A stretch of DNA of 64,000 bases from Paenibacillus cymbidii (GTDB taxonomy: Bacteria; Bacillota; Bacilli; Paenibacillales; NBRC-103111). A program made the translations under genes and the position numbers. Shown here piece after piece: positions 56,975-64,000 of the stretch. Position 1 is the first letter of the stretch. Every line of letters starts with the position of its first letter. The notes beneath the pieces are model-generated. The model saw nothing but the letters and a program-made list of their open reading frames with translations. It was not told the origin of the DNA and did not search any database. Where the stretch lies: positions 124,001-188,000 of the forward strand of contig NZ_SHLX01000011.1 of assembly GCF_004764705.1 (NCBI RefSeq). The letters run 5' to 3'.

Positions 56975-58057
56975 ATGAAAATATCCATCGAACGCTCGAT
57001 TCTGCTCGAAGCATTGACGCAGGTTTCGAAGGCCATCGAGGCCAAAACGAAAATCCCGATTCTCACGGGAGTTTACATCCGGGCGAAGGATGACCGCCTT
57101 TCAATACGCGGCTCGGACAGTATATTTTCAATTAGCGCCGACGTGAACGACTTCGAGATGCTCGATCCCGGCGCTTGCGTGATTCCGGCCAAGCAGCTGC
57201 TCGAGGTTGTCCGTAAGCTGCCGGAAGACACAATCACCATTGAATCGGACGGCAGCGGGACGCTGGTCCAGTGTCGGAAGTCGAAGGTGACGTTTCCCGC
57301 GCTGGATCCTGACGAATATCCAGCCGACGAAAAAGGCGAATCGGTGATGTATCGACTTGATGGCAAGCAGTTCGCTCGCATCGTCGAAGATACGGTTTTC
57401 GCGGTGCTTACCACGGATGGGACACCAATCCTGCAGGGCGTATGCTTCGAACTAAACGGCTCTACGTTGACCGCATCCGGATGTGACAGGCATCGACTTG
57501 GGCAACATGAATGTGGTTTTGAAATGGATGGACTGCTGCGGCTAACGGTTCCGACCAGCATCTTGACCACGGTGGCCGCCATGAAGCCGGACAGCATCGA
57601 GATTGGCTTTGCCGGCTCTAGCATCCGGATCGTCGCCAAACAGTACACGTTCGAATCGAAGCTGCTGGAAGGCATGTACCCGGACATCTCGAAATTGCTG
57701 CCGAACGCATTCACAACAATTGCAACTTGCAACACGCGCGACCTGCTGCGGGCCTTGGACTTGTCGAAGATCATCGCCGAAGGTAAGACCAAGATAGCGA
57801 AGATTGAGGTCGCGGCCAAGAGCATTCGGGTATCGGCCCGTGATACTGGAGCGATGGAAGAGACGATTGATGCTGACGTCGACGGGGGTGCTTTGATCGT
57901 TTCGGCGAACGCAGAATACCTGGTCGACGCGCTGAAATGCATCCAGACCGATCGGACTCGCCTTAAGTTCAACGGTGCTATGTCGCCTATTATTATCAGG
58001 GGCGAAGGCGACGAAGCAGCGACATTCTTGGTCCTGCCGTATCGCACCACGTCATAG
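56975..58057 (+). CDS. DNA polymerase III beta subunit (sliding clamp)
   Basis: 360 aa from ATG 56975 (AAAGGAG). Three clamp domains: ISIERSILLEALTQVSKAIEAKTKIPILTGVYI, then FARIVEDTVFAVLTTDGTPILQGVCFEL, DRHRLGQHECGF, LLEGMYPDISKLLPN and the C-terminal strand ATFLVLPYRT. It should replace or complement the host DnaN in phage replication. Confidence 0.93.
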   Translation: MKISIERSILLEALTQVSKAIEAKTKIPILTGVYIRAKDDRLSIRGSDSIFSISADVNDFEMLDPGACVIPAKQLLEVVRKLPEDTITIESDGSGTLVQCRKSKVTFPALDPDEYPADEKGESVMYRLDGKQFARIVEDTVFAVLTTDGTPILQGVCFELNGSTLTASGCDRHRLGQHECGFEMDGLLRLTVPTSILTTVAAMKPDSIEIGFAGSSIRIVAKQYTFESKLLEGMYPDISKLLPNAFTTIATCNTRDLLRALDLSKIIAEGKTKIAKIEVAAKSIRVSARDTGAMEETIDADVDGGALIVSANAEYLVDALKCIQTDRTRLKFNGAMSPIIIRGEGDEAATFLVLPYRTTS

Positions 58058-58074
58058 AAAGGGGCGGCTAACCT

Positions 58075-58401
58075 ATGAGATGTCAATTTCCCGACTGCCG
58101 CGTTCAAGCGACAACAAGATGGGCTATGGTCAAACTATGCGACGGCCACCGCGAATCAATCGAAGCGGAAACAGCCAAGTTTTATTACGGCAGGAACAAC
58201 GGCAATAAGGCACCTGAAAGCAAAACACGACCGCTTTATATGAAAATAGCTTCCAAGATACCATGGTCCAAGTATTGCTTGGGATATCTTGACCAACCCG
58301 AAGAGTTATCAACTCACGCCGTCTGCGACGGATGCGGTAAAGAGTATTCGAAAAAGTGGTTGATCGGGCATAAGAAAATTTGCCAAGGAGGTGCGACGTG
58401 A
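58075..58401 (+). CDS. Zinc-finger hypothetical protein, 108 aa
   Basis: CQFPDCRVQATTRWAMVKLCDGHR (C-x4-C...C-x2-H) and, near the end, VCDGCGKEYSKKWLIGHKKIC form two zinc sites. AAAGGGG upstream. Not recognised. Confidence 0.6.
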   Translation: MRCQFPDCRVQATTRWAMVKLCDGHRESIEAETAKFYYGRNNGNKAPESKTRPLYMKIASKIPWSKYCLGYLDQPEELSTHAVCDGCGKEYSKKWLIGHKKICQGGAT

Positions 58402-58949
58402 GATTCCAGCGACGTAAAGCGTCCACCGACGGCGAAGAAACCCAAAGCAAATACAACGCGAAGAAGTCGATCCTGCATGTCGACACAGGTAATTTGGTCA
58501 GGGTATCTGCAAAAGAGCTTGCCGTATTCAAAGCGATCTCTTATGTTCCGGAGCAGCACATCATCTTCGACTCTGAACTCGAGGCCAAATACTACCGAGA
58601 TATTTTGCTCCCACGGGTTCGCGCGGGGAAGATCAAGGTCGAGTTCCAGCCGAAGTTCACGTTGCTACCGAAGCAGGAGAAAGACGGCATCAAGCACATG
58701 GCCATTACCTATTCACCGGACTTCGCGATCATCCGGGAGGGCAGGAAGACGGTGTATGTCGATGTGAAAGGCGCAGAGGATCAGAAGTTTCCGTTGAAGC
58801 GCAAGATGTTCGATGCTGCATTTCCCGACTTTCCGCCGCTCGTTGTAATGAAGTACGCGAAGAAATTTGGCGGGTGGGTGACTTTCGAGGTTTGGACCGA
58901 AAAGAAACGAGCGGAGAACAAAGCAAAGAAAGCGAGCGTGTCGCAATGA
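58398..58949 (+). CDS. DUF1064 nuclease-like protein
   Basis: 183 aa, GTG start after GGAGG. FDSELEAKYYRDILLPRVRAGKI, VEFQPKFTLLP, ITYSPDFAII and TVYVDVKGAEDQKFPLKRKMF keep the restriction-fold residues E...D...VKG. DUF1064 proteins are thought to be Holliday-junction or VRR-like nucleases. Confidence 0.88.
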   Translation: MRFQRRKASTDGEETQSKYNAKKSILHVDTGNLVRVSAKELAVFKAISYVPEQHIIFDSELEAKYYRDILLPRVRAGKIKVEFQPKFTLLPKQEKDGIKHMAITYSPDFAIIREGRKTVYVDVKGAEDQKFPLKRKMFDAAFPDFPPLVVMKYAKKFGGWVTFEVWTEKKRAENKAKKASVSQ

Positions 58950-59299
58950 GTGAACGGACTGAAACTAAGCATCAAACTTTTAATCTTAAATGGGAAAACC
59001 ATCCGACATTCCGTGATCAAATGATTGTCAAAGATGCGGACGGGGACGTTTTCCTCTGGATGAACAGAATCACGGGATTCGTCAGCTTCAGCTTCAAATA
59101 TTTTCATGTCTATCGCGAACAGCTGCTCGTCGAAGCGCTTGAACGGTATGTGCTAATTAGCCAGATGGCGGAAGACGGAGAATTGGAGATCGCGGAACTT
59201 AAACAAATGCTGAAGTTAGCAACGGTGCAAGCGGCTTATGCGACTGGTTGGTCAAGAGATCCGGAAGATGACCAGCCGCGCGGGGAGGGGCCGCGATGA
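58946..59299 (+). CDS. Hypothetical phage protein, 117 aa
   Basis: ATGA overlap. NHPTFRDQMIVKDADGDVFLWMNRITGFVSF, then helical LVEALERYVLISQMAEDGELEIAELKQML. Not recognised. Confidence 0.6.
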   Translation: MSERTETKHQTFNLKWENHPTFRDQMIVKDADGDVFLWMNRITGFVSFSFKYFHVYREQLLVEALERYVLISQMAEDGELEIAELKQMLKLATVQAAYATGWSRDPEDDQPRGEGPR

Positions 59300-60231
59300 G
59301 CGAGAACAGCAAAATTGAATGGTGCGATCACACTTTCAACCCATGGGTAGGCTGCTCCAAAGTATCACCAGCATGCGACCACTGCTACGCCGAGACATGG
59401 GCCAAGCGCGCGGGAACACCGGAATTGTGGCAGGGAGAGCGTCGGCGCACATCGCCCAGCAACTGGCGGCAGCCGCTGAAATGGAACGCGAATCACGAGC
59501 GGTTTTACGCCGAGTATGGCCGACGGCAGCGCGTATTCTGCGCTTCGCTCGCCGACATATTCGACAACCAAGCACCGCAAATGTGGCGCGACGACTTTTG
59601 GCAACTCGTCCGCGATACGCCGAATATTGACTGGCTTCTGCTGACAAAGCGGCCGCAGAACATCTTGCGGATGCTACCGGAGGACTGGGGAGATGGATAC
59701 CCTAACGTGTGGCTCGGAGCCACGATGGAGGACCAAAAGCAAGCTGACTTGCGCATGGGATGGTTGATGCGAGTGCCGGCAGTTATCCACTTCGTATCCG
59801 CCGAACCGCTACTTGGCGAAATCGACATGGCAGAAACATTCGGTCTGTACGAATATGACGAAGGTCAGTGGGCTTTAAAGGTTGGATCGCGGTGGGCCGG
59901 TTCACCGGATTGGATTATCACTGGCGGAGAGTCCGGACCAGGCGCGCGGCCGTCACATCCGGATTGGTTTCGGAAGCTCCGCGACCAGTGCAAGGCTGCT
60001 GGCGTGGCTTTCCATTTTAAACAGTGGGGAGCATGGGCGCCAATGCCTGACAATCATCCTTTACCTCGAAATCTCGACAACGTCGGATGGTTCACTGTCG
60101 AAGGATTTTGCCCTCATGAAGTGGGGGCGGCATACGAAGGCGAACCGATGATGATGCGTGTCACAAAGGCCGAAGCTGGACGCCATTTGGATGGGCAGAC
60201 ATGGGACGAGTTCCCGGAGGTGCGGCCATGA
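59296..60231 (+). CDS. Phage Gp37/Gp68-family (DUF5131) protein
   Basis: 311 aa. KIEWCDHTFNPWVGCSKVSPACDHCYAE carries the Cys cluster of this radical-SAM-like family. RVFCASLADIFDN, WLLLTKRPQNI, LGATMEDQ, SAEPLLGEI and WIITGGESGPGARPSHPDW follow as usual. Activity is not established. Confidence 0.9.
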   Translation: MSENSKIEWCDHTFNPWVGCSKVSPACDHCYAETWAKRAGTPELWQGERRRTSPSNWRQPLKWNANHERFYAEYGRRQRVFCASLADIFDNQAPQMWRDDFWQLVRDTPNIDWLLLTKRPQNILRMLPEDWGDGYPNVWLGATMEDQKQADLRMGWLMRVPAVIHFVSAEPLLGEIDMAETFGLYEYDEGQWALKVGSRWAGSPDWIITGGESGPGARPSHPDWFRKLRDQCKAAGVAFHFKQWGAWAPMPDNHPLPRNLDNVGWFTVEGFCPHEVGAAYEGEPMMMRVTKAEAGRHLDGQTWDEFPEVRP

Positions 60232-60443
60232 ATGCAAGAGACATCGAAAAAGAAAAGGTATACGTCGGCAAGAGCGGATTGCTTCGACGTGTCAATCGTT
60301 TTCGAATCATCGGGGCTTGTGGGGCCGATCCGGTTGGTGATATCTATTACACTCCGATCGACCGCCAGGGCAAAGAAGGCAAAGAGAAAGGGACTTCATC
60401 CGAATTGTTCGCGGCGTGGGCTGTCAGTGAGGTGCCGGGATGA
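60228..60443 (+). CDS. Hypothetical phage protein, 71 aa
   Basis: ATGA overlap. NARDIEKEKVYVGKSGLLRRVNRF, IGDIYYTPID-like middle. Beta-rich. Not recognised. Confidence 0.55.
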   Translation: MNARDIEKEKVYVGKSGLLRRVNRFRIIGACGADPVGDIYYTPIDRQGKEGKEKGTSSELFAAWAVSEVPG

Positions 60444-60655
60444 AAAAGAAGCAGAGCGGCGCATTTATGATCGTGACCCGAAAAAACGTTTCGTATAACA
60501 CCGGCAGCCAAATCACATTGGATGGCGGCGAACATCGCATCACGCACATCCAGAGCGTGGAATTGCTTAACGGCGGTATGAAGATCAAAGGTTGGTGCAA
60601 ACCAATCGAAAATAAAAATCAAGGGAGTAATCCGAATGAAGGATCAAATCAGTGA
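60440..60655 (+). CDS. Hypothetical phage protein, 71 aa
   Basis: GAFMIVTRKNVSYNTGSQITLDGG, then LNGGMKIKGWCKPIE. Overlaps both neighbours. Not recognised. Confidence 0.55.
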   Translation: MKKKQSGAFMIVTRKNVSYNTGSQITLDGGEHRITHIQSVELLNGGMKIKGWCKPIENKNQGSNPNEGSNQ

Positions 60656-61013
60656 CAAGGTGTTCGAGTATATTGACGCATTGGCCGCAAAGTTGGGCGT
60701 CGCCGCCGAATATGTCTTTACGCTCATGATTCGGCAGATGGTCATGGAAGGCATTGTATATATTTGCGTGAGTGTTGTGTTGCTGGTTGCCTCGATACTC
60801 GGAGCGCGAAAATTATATGCATTTTGGCGTGAGAAAGATTTTGAGATCGAAGATTGTGAAGGACTGGCAATTTTCTCTGTCTTGCTTGGGATCGCCATGT
60901 TGGTGACAATCATTGTCGTTACAACGATCGTTTTGCCGGAATCGATTATGAAATTGACCAATCCTGGATACTACGCATTGAAAGAGATACTTGAAGCATT
61001 CGGAAGCAAATAA
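60636..61013 (+). CDS. Membrane protein, two membrane segments
   Basis: 125 aa. Hydrophobic segments near residues 37-60 (MEGIVYICVSVVLLVASIL) and 77-105 (IFSVLLGIAMLVTIIVVTTIV). Amphipathic start. Could take part in exclusion or lysis control; no family recognised. Confidence 0.65.
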   Translation: MKDQISDKVFEYIDALAAKLGVAAEYVFTLMIRQMVMEGIVYICVSVVLLVASILGARKLYAFWREKDFEIEDCEGLAIFSVLLGIAMLVTIIVVTTIVLPESIMKLTNPGYYALKEILEAFGSK

Positions 61014-61035
61014 AAACTAAAGGAGCGATTGAGCC

Positions 61036-61794
61036 ATGGCAAGAGCGCCGAAACGCGACAAGTTTCACACGGAAGCAGACAGGTTCGTTTACGAACGGCT
61101 GGGTAACGTTATCGCCGACCATCACAAGGATTTGAGCAAGACTGAATTTTTGATCCTGATGAAGCATGGCGGATGGCGCAGCAAGGGTAAAACTGTTTTC
61201 GCCAAAATGAAAGTCCTCGGCGATGATTTCCGCCGCACACTGAAAAAGGATGTTGTGCTTTACCTGAACGCCGATATGTGGGGGATTTTGACGGCACAAC
61301 AGAAAAATTACGTGCTGGACCACCAACTCTATACGCTCGATACGGCCACAGATCGGCACGGTAGCGTTAAACGGGCGATGGACGGTCGTCCGATGCTGAC
61401 CACGGTACCGCACGATTTCGAGGGGTTTCGCGAGGTGGTCAGACGGCATGGGATAGTTATGGACGACATTAAAAACCTGATGAACACTATGGTGCAGGCG
61501 AAACAAATCACGATCGAGGAAGCCGCAGCTGCAGCTGTAGAACAGTCGCATGAGCAATCTGCTCCGCCAGCGGAACTGGATGACCCGAACCAGACGACGC
61601 TGGACCAAGCGCTGAAAGACGCGGGCAACGGTGGTCTTGATATGGATGCCGAGATCGCAAATGCCGGCAACGTAGCAGATATCGGCCAAGCACGCTCTGC
61701 ACGGAAGTCCAAGAAAGACAAGGAAGCGGCGGCCGCGCCTGAATCTTCGCAACCTGATGCGACGGGTACGGATGACGACGATTTGCCCTTTTGA
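61036..61794 (+). CDS. Putative phage metallopeptidase-like protein with SSB-like tail
   Basis: 252 aa, AAGGAG upstream. Residues 1-135 (DRFVYERLGNVIADHHKDLS, KTEFLILMKHGGWRSKGK) resemble the putative phage metallopeptidase family, but the expected HExxH is LDHQLYTL, so the zinc site looks altered. Then a coil and a low-complexity acidic tail that ends TDDDDLPF, identical in type to the bacterial SSB tip. Confidence 0.7.
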   Translation: MARAPKRDKFHTEADRFVYERLGNVIADHHKDLSKTEFLILMKHGGWRSKGKTVFAKMKVLGDDFRRTLKKDVVLYLNADMWGILTAQQKNYVLDHQLYTLDTATDRHGSVKRAMDGRPMLTTVPHDFEGFREVVRRHGIVMDDIKNLMNTMVQAKQITIEEAAAAAVEQSHEQSAPPAELDDPNQTTLDQALKDAGNGGLDMDAEIANAGNVADIGQARSARKSKKDKEAAAAPESSQPDATGTDDDDLPF

Positions 61795-61805
61795 TAAAAA
61801 CGGTG

Positions 61806-61825
61806 TCCGGGGCTTCGGCCCCGGA
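61806..61825 (+). other. Stable hairpin with UUCG loop
   Basis: TCCGGGGC-TTCG-GCCCCGGA: 8-bp stem with a UUCG tetraloop, 9 bp after the preceding stop. No U-run follows, so a stability or processing role is more likely than termination. Confidence 0.6.
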
Positions 61826-61877
61826 TCGGATTGATAGACAACAGACTCATGAAGCGACATAGAGAGGAGCTTGAGGA

Positions 61878-63131
61878 ATGGACTTGCAAACGAAAGTCAT
61901 GGCGGCAGTGGCCGAAATCGCCGAGCAGTATTGCGATTCGGAGACGGTTGGCCGTCCATGGGCAGTGAGCTGGAGCGGCGGCAAGGACAGCACGACGGTA
62001 CTCGCGCTTGTCTGCCGGGCGCTGCAGATGCTCCCGGCGTCGAAGCGGACTCGGGAAGTTATCGTCATTATGTCGGATACCAAGATCGAAAACCCGATCC
62101 TTGAGGACTATATGCGACGGCAAGTGCGGGCCGTCAATCGCTGGGCCCGGCAGAATGCGATGCCGCTGACAGCCGAAATCGTTTCACGGCCGATTAAGCG
62201 GAGCGTGTGGGTCGGGTGGCTCGGCTGGGGCTGGACGTTGCCCACGAACGGGGATGACCGTTATTGTACCCACGCTTTGAAGATTGAGCCGCAAAACCAG
62301 CGCTTGACCGACGTCAATCCATGCCTGCAGTTGATCGGCAGCCGGACGGAGGAGTCGACAAGGCGGGCCGCGACCATCGAGACGTATCGCGAGGAGCGCG
62401 GGAGCCGGTTCACGGTCAGCCCGTACTCTGATGGACGTCGCATCTATATGCCGATCGTCGAATGGACGACGGACGAGGTGTGGCAGGTGTTGCTCAACTC
62501 GCTGCCGTGGGGATCGTCAGACGAGATCCGACGCTTGTACAAGGACGCAACCGGTGAGTGTGCGCTAATCAATCCAGGCGGCTCCGTCAAGGCGACTCAG
62601 GCATGTGGTGCTCGGTTCGGTTGTTGGGTATGCCCGCCGATCACCAAGGACCGATCGACCGAGAATATGTCAAGCAAGTACGAGTGGATGAAGCCACTCA
62701 CGGAATGGCGGCAATTGTTGAAGGACGCGCACAACCCGAAGAAGCATCCGGATTGGCGCAGCGGTTACCGACGCAACCGGACACCGCTCGGGCCGGGAAA
62801 GGGCTGTCTCGCAATCCATGCGCGTAAATATCTGTTGACGGAGCTCCTTCGGGCGCAGGAGGACGTTAACAAGCTGCGGGCGCTCGACGAAAATCCGCTG
62901 CACCGCGCTCCGATCGAGCTTATCAGCGCGGAGGAGATCGAGCTTATCCATGCAGCCTGGGAAGAGGACGCAGTGAAACGGCCGTGGTTGATCGACGACC
63001 GCGAAATGGAGCCGGGTGATTGGGATCGGGCCGTATTGCGCCTGGCGGAAAAAGAGGTCGTCAGGAAGCAGAAGCGCGCGGAGAAGAAGCAGAAGCTTGC
63101 CGACAAGGCATATCCAGCAGTGACGATATGA
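61878..63131 (+). CDS. DndC-like PP-loop sulfurtransferase
   Basis: 417 aa. PP-loop SWSGGKDSTTVLAL near residues 30-44, MSDTKIENP, RYCTHALKIEP, IGSRTEESTRRA, WTTDEVWQVL and the cysteine set ECALINPG... CGARFGCWVCPPI of PAPS-reductase/DndC proteins. In hosts DndC with DndA, D and E puts sulfur into the DNA backbone; here it stands alone, as in other phages. Confidence 0.85.
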   Translation: MDLQTKVMAAVAEIAEQYCDSETVGRPWAVSWSGGKDSTTVLALVCRALQMLPASKRTREVIVIMSDTKIENPILEDYMRRQVRAVNRWARQNAMPLTAEIVSRPIKRSVWVGWLGWGWTLPTNGDDRYCTHALKIEPQNQRLTDVNPCLQLIGSRTEESTRRAATIETYREERGSRFTVSPYSDGRRIYMPIVEWTTDEVWQVLLNSLPWGSSDEIRRLYKDATGECALINPGGSVKATQACGARFGCWVCPPITKDRSTENMSSKYEWMKPLTEWRQLLKDAHNPKKHPDWRSGYRRNRTPLGPGKGCLAIHARKYLLTELLRAQEDVNKLRALDENPLHRAPIELISAEEIELIHAAWEEDAVKRPWLIDDREMEPGDWDRAVLRLAEKEVVRKQKRAEKKQKLADKAYPAVTI

Positions 63132-63169
63132 CGCAGTTCGACGAAAAAACGAAGGAGATGGAAACAGGA

Positions 63170-63565
63170 ATGAAAAATAAACTCGCAAGCACCCTTGTAA
63201 TGCTCACGCTGCTGCTTTTGGCCGCATGCACCTCTGAAGCGGATACGGTGTCGCACAACCTTTCCAAAGCTGCTGACTCGTTCGAGGTGCAGCGCAGAAT
63301 CATCTTTTTCAACGGCATTACGGACAAGTACCTGCTTACGATTGAGGGCTTATGTTCGCTCGGCAACAACGACAAGGAACGGGAATTGACAGTTACCTGC
63401 AAAGTGGGCGACAGCCAGTACAAGAAGCATTTCCTCGGCTTGAGCGATAACGTGAGCTTCCTTGTCGAGCAGACCGATGCTGCATACGCAGACCCGTACC
63501 ACTACCGGATGCTGTTCCGGCCCGAAGCCATTATCCCGGACATCGATCTGCAGACAAGTAAATAA
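63170..63565 (+). CDS. Phage beta-sandwich lipoprotein
   Basis: 131 aa from ATG 63170. Lipobox LLLAAC (Cys20). Conserved segments AADSFEVQRRIIFFNGITDKY, LLTIEGLCSLGNND, LTVTCKVGDSQYKKHFLGLSDNVSF and PEAIIPDIDLQT match the beta-sandwich lipoprotein family seen in many phages. It would sit on the outer cell surface and may act in superinfection exclusion, which is inference. Confidence 0.85.
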   Translation: MKNKLASTLVMLTLLLLAACTSEADTVSHNLSKAADSFEVQRRIIFFNGITDKYLLTIEGLCSLGNNDKERELTVTCKVGDSQYKKHFLGLSDNVSFLVEQTDAAYADPYHYRMLFRPEAIIPDIDLQTSK

Positions 63566-63583
63566 GCGAAGGAGGACCAGCCC

Positions 63584-63655
63584 ATGAGCGAAACACATCC
63601 CTATAACCCGAACGGCGAACACGAACTCGAACACGAAAGTGAGGACGGAGAATGA
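63584..63655 (+). CDS. Tiny acidic peptide, 23 aa
   Basis: AAGGAGGA precedes the ATG. MSETHPYNPNGEHELEHE is followed by an acidic end. Its stop overlaps the next start (ATGA). May be only a leader peptide. Confidence 0.4.
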   Translation: MSETHPYNPNGEHELEHESEDGE

Positions 63656-64000
63656 GCGACGCGGTAAGCCGGAAGGCGTTGTTGGAACGATTGCAGGAAA
63701 TAAAAAAAGAGCACTACGAAGCACGAAACGATGGCGACTATATTGACCGATATGCGAACACAGCAGTTTCGGACTGGTTCGGAATTGTGATCGATGAACT
63801 TGAATCAGGCGCTTTTTCTGAATCAGAGGGAGAAGCAGCAAAGCTTCGGGAACTACTCGTAAAGCTGGACACGTATGTCGATTTCTCTCAGCACCTCGAT
63901 AACGGAGACTGGGGAATCGAAGACGCAAGCGGCATAAACGGAGTGTTCGACGAGATTCATGCAGCCCTATCCACATCAGAGACAGCGAAATGTACCACAT
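63652..64000 (+). CDS. Hypothetical protein, cut by the right edge
   Basis: ATG 63652 with GGACGGAG upstream. 116 codons are seen and the frame is open at 64000: LERLQEIKKEHYEARNDGDYIDRY, SDWFGIVIDELESGAF, LVKLDTYVDFSQHL. Helical and acidic. Not recognised. Confidence 0.6.
   Translation, partial: MSDAVSRKALLERLQEIKKEHYEARNDGDYIDRYANTAVSDWFGIVIDELESGAFSESEGEAAKLRELLVKLDTYVDFSQHLDNGDWGIEDASGINGVFDEIHAALSTSETAKCTT

Larger units (their letters stand above)
11070..64000. mobile_element. Temperate siphovirus-type prophage, left end to beyond the window
   Basis: Contiguous phage genes fill the stretch: immunity module, terminase, HK97-type head and tail genes, holin and endolysin, LexA-like repressor with Cro, RecT, DnaB, sliding clamp and methyltransferases. 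GC content is lower than in the flanking host DNA. Neither integrase nor right junction is in view; the integrase may lie near the far end. Confidence 0.93.

Noticed and set aside
63350..64000. Minus-strand ORF at the right edge
   Set aside because: Antisense to the lipoprotein and the edge gene, both of which have ribosome sites.

Overview
The window has two parts. Positions 1 to about 11,070 are chromosome of a high-GC endospore-forming Firmicute, most likely Paenibacillaceae (Paenibacillus or Cohnella type). The evidence is a YesMN-type two-component system, a YhcN/YlaJ-type sporulation lipoprotein, a GerE fragment very close to Bacillus GerE, and Gram-positive ribosome binding sites. From about 11,070 to the right edge the sequence is a temperate siphovirus-type prophage of more than 52 kb that runs out of the window. 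No integrase and no right end are visible.

Host part. A sensor kinase and a response regulator (minus strand, the regulator cut by the left edge) lie divergent to a carbohydrate ABC transporter operon: binding lipoprotein, two permeases and a cytoplasmic GH66 dextranase-family enzyme. The parts fit uptake and intracellular cleavage of dextran-derived oligosaccharides. Then come a 51-aa membrane peptide, a secreted PG-binding/CAP protein, a YhcN/YlaJ lipoprotein, a convergent PsbP-like lipoprotein, and gerE. The gerE reading frame is cut after codon 50, where the prophage begins.

Prophage, left to right. An immunity-like divergent module with paired promoters and three operator half-sites (11.1-12.2 kb); small early genes and an ATP-dependent DNA ligase (12-14 kb); a noncoding stretch with a terminator and a tRNA T-arm mimic (14.0-14.4 kb); an AT-rich DUF4145 cargo gene on the minus strand; a Com-like zinc finger overlapping a phage O-type initiator that carries three 24-bp-phased iterons; an HNH nuclease and a complete HK97-type packaging, head and tail module (17-35 kb), including a lambda-like -1 frameshift between tail chaperone genes; holin and endolysin (35.4-36.6 kb); a minus-strand group of small DNA-binding proteins; an SOS-box gene; a LexA-like repressor with a divergent Cro-like gene (39-40 kb); an antirepressor broken into two frames; MazF; an SMC-like ATPase, RecT, an MBL protein, a second O-type initiator with its own internal repeats and a DnaB helicase (43-51 kb). 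Next come a SNF2-helicase/methyltransferase fusion with an endonuclease VII-type gene nested in another frame, a C5 methyltransferase with internal repeats, a sliding clamp, DUF1064, a Gp37/Gp68 protein, a DndC-like PP-loop enzyme, a phage lipoprotein, and a final ORF cut by the right edge.

Most notable: interruption of the sporulation gene gerE by the prophage, which suggests a skin-like element that may excise during sporulation; the EndoVII-type nuclease gene written in a second frame inside an uninterrupted helicase-methyltransferase gene; two origin-like iteron clusters inside two initiator genes; and a compact set of overlapping promoters, an SOS box and a probable small RNA at 37.6-37.8 kb.
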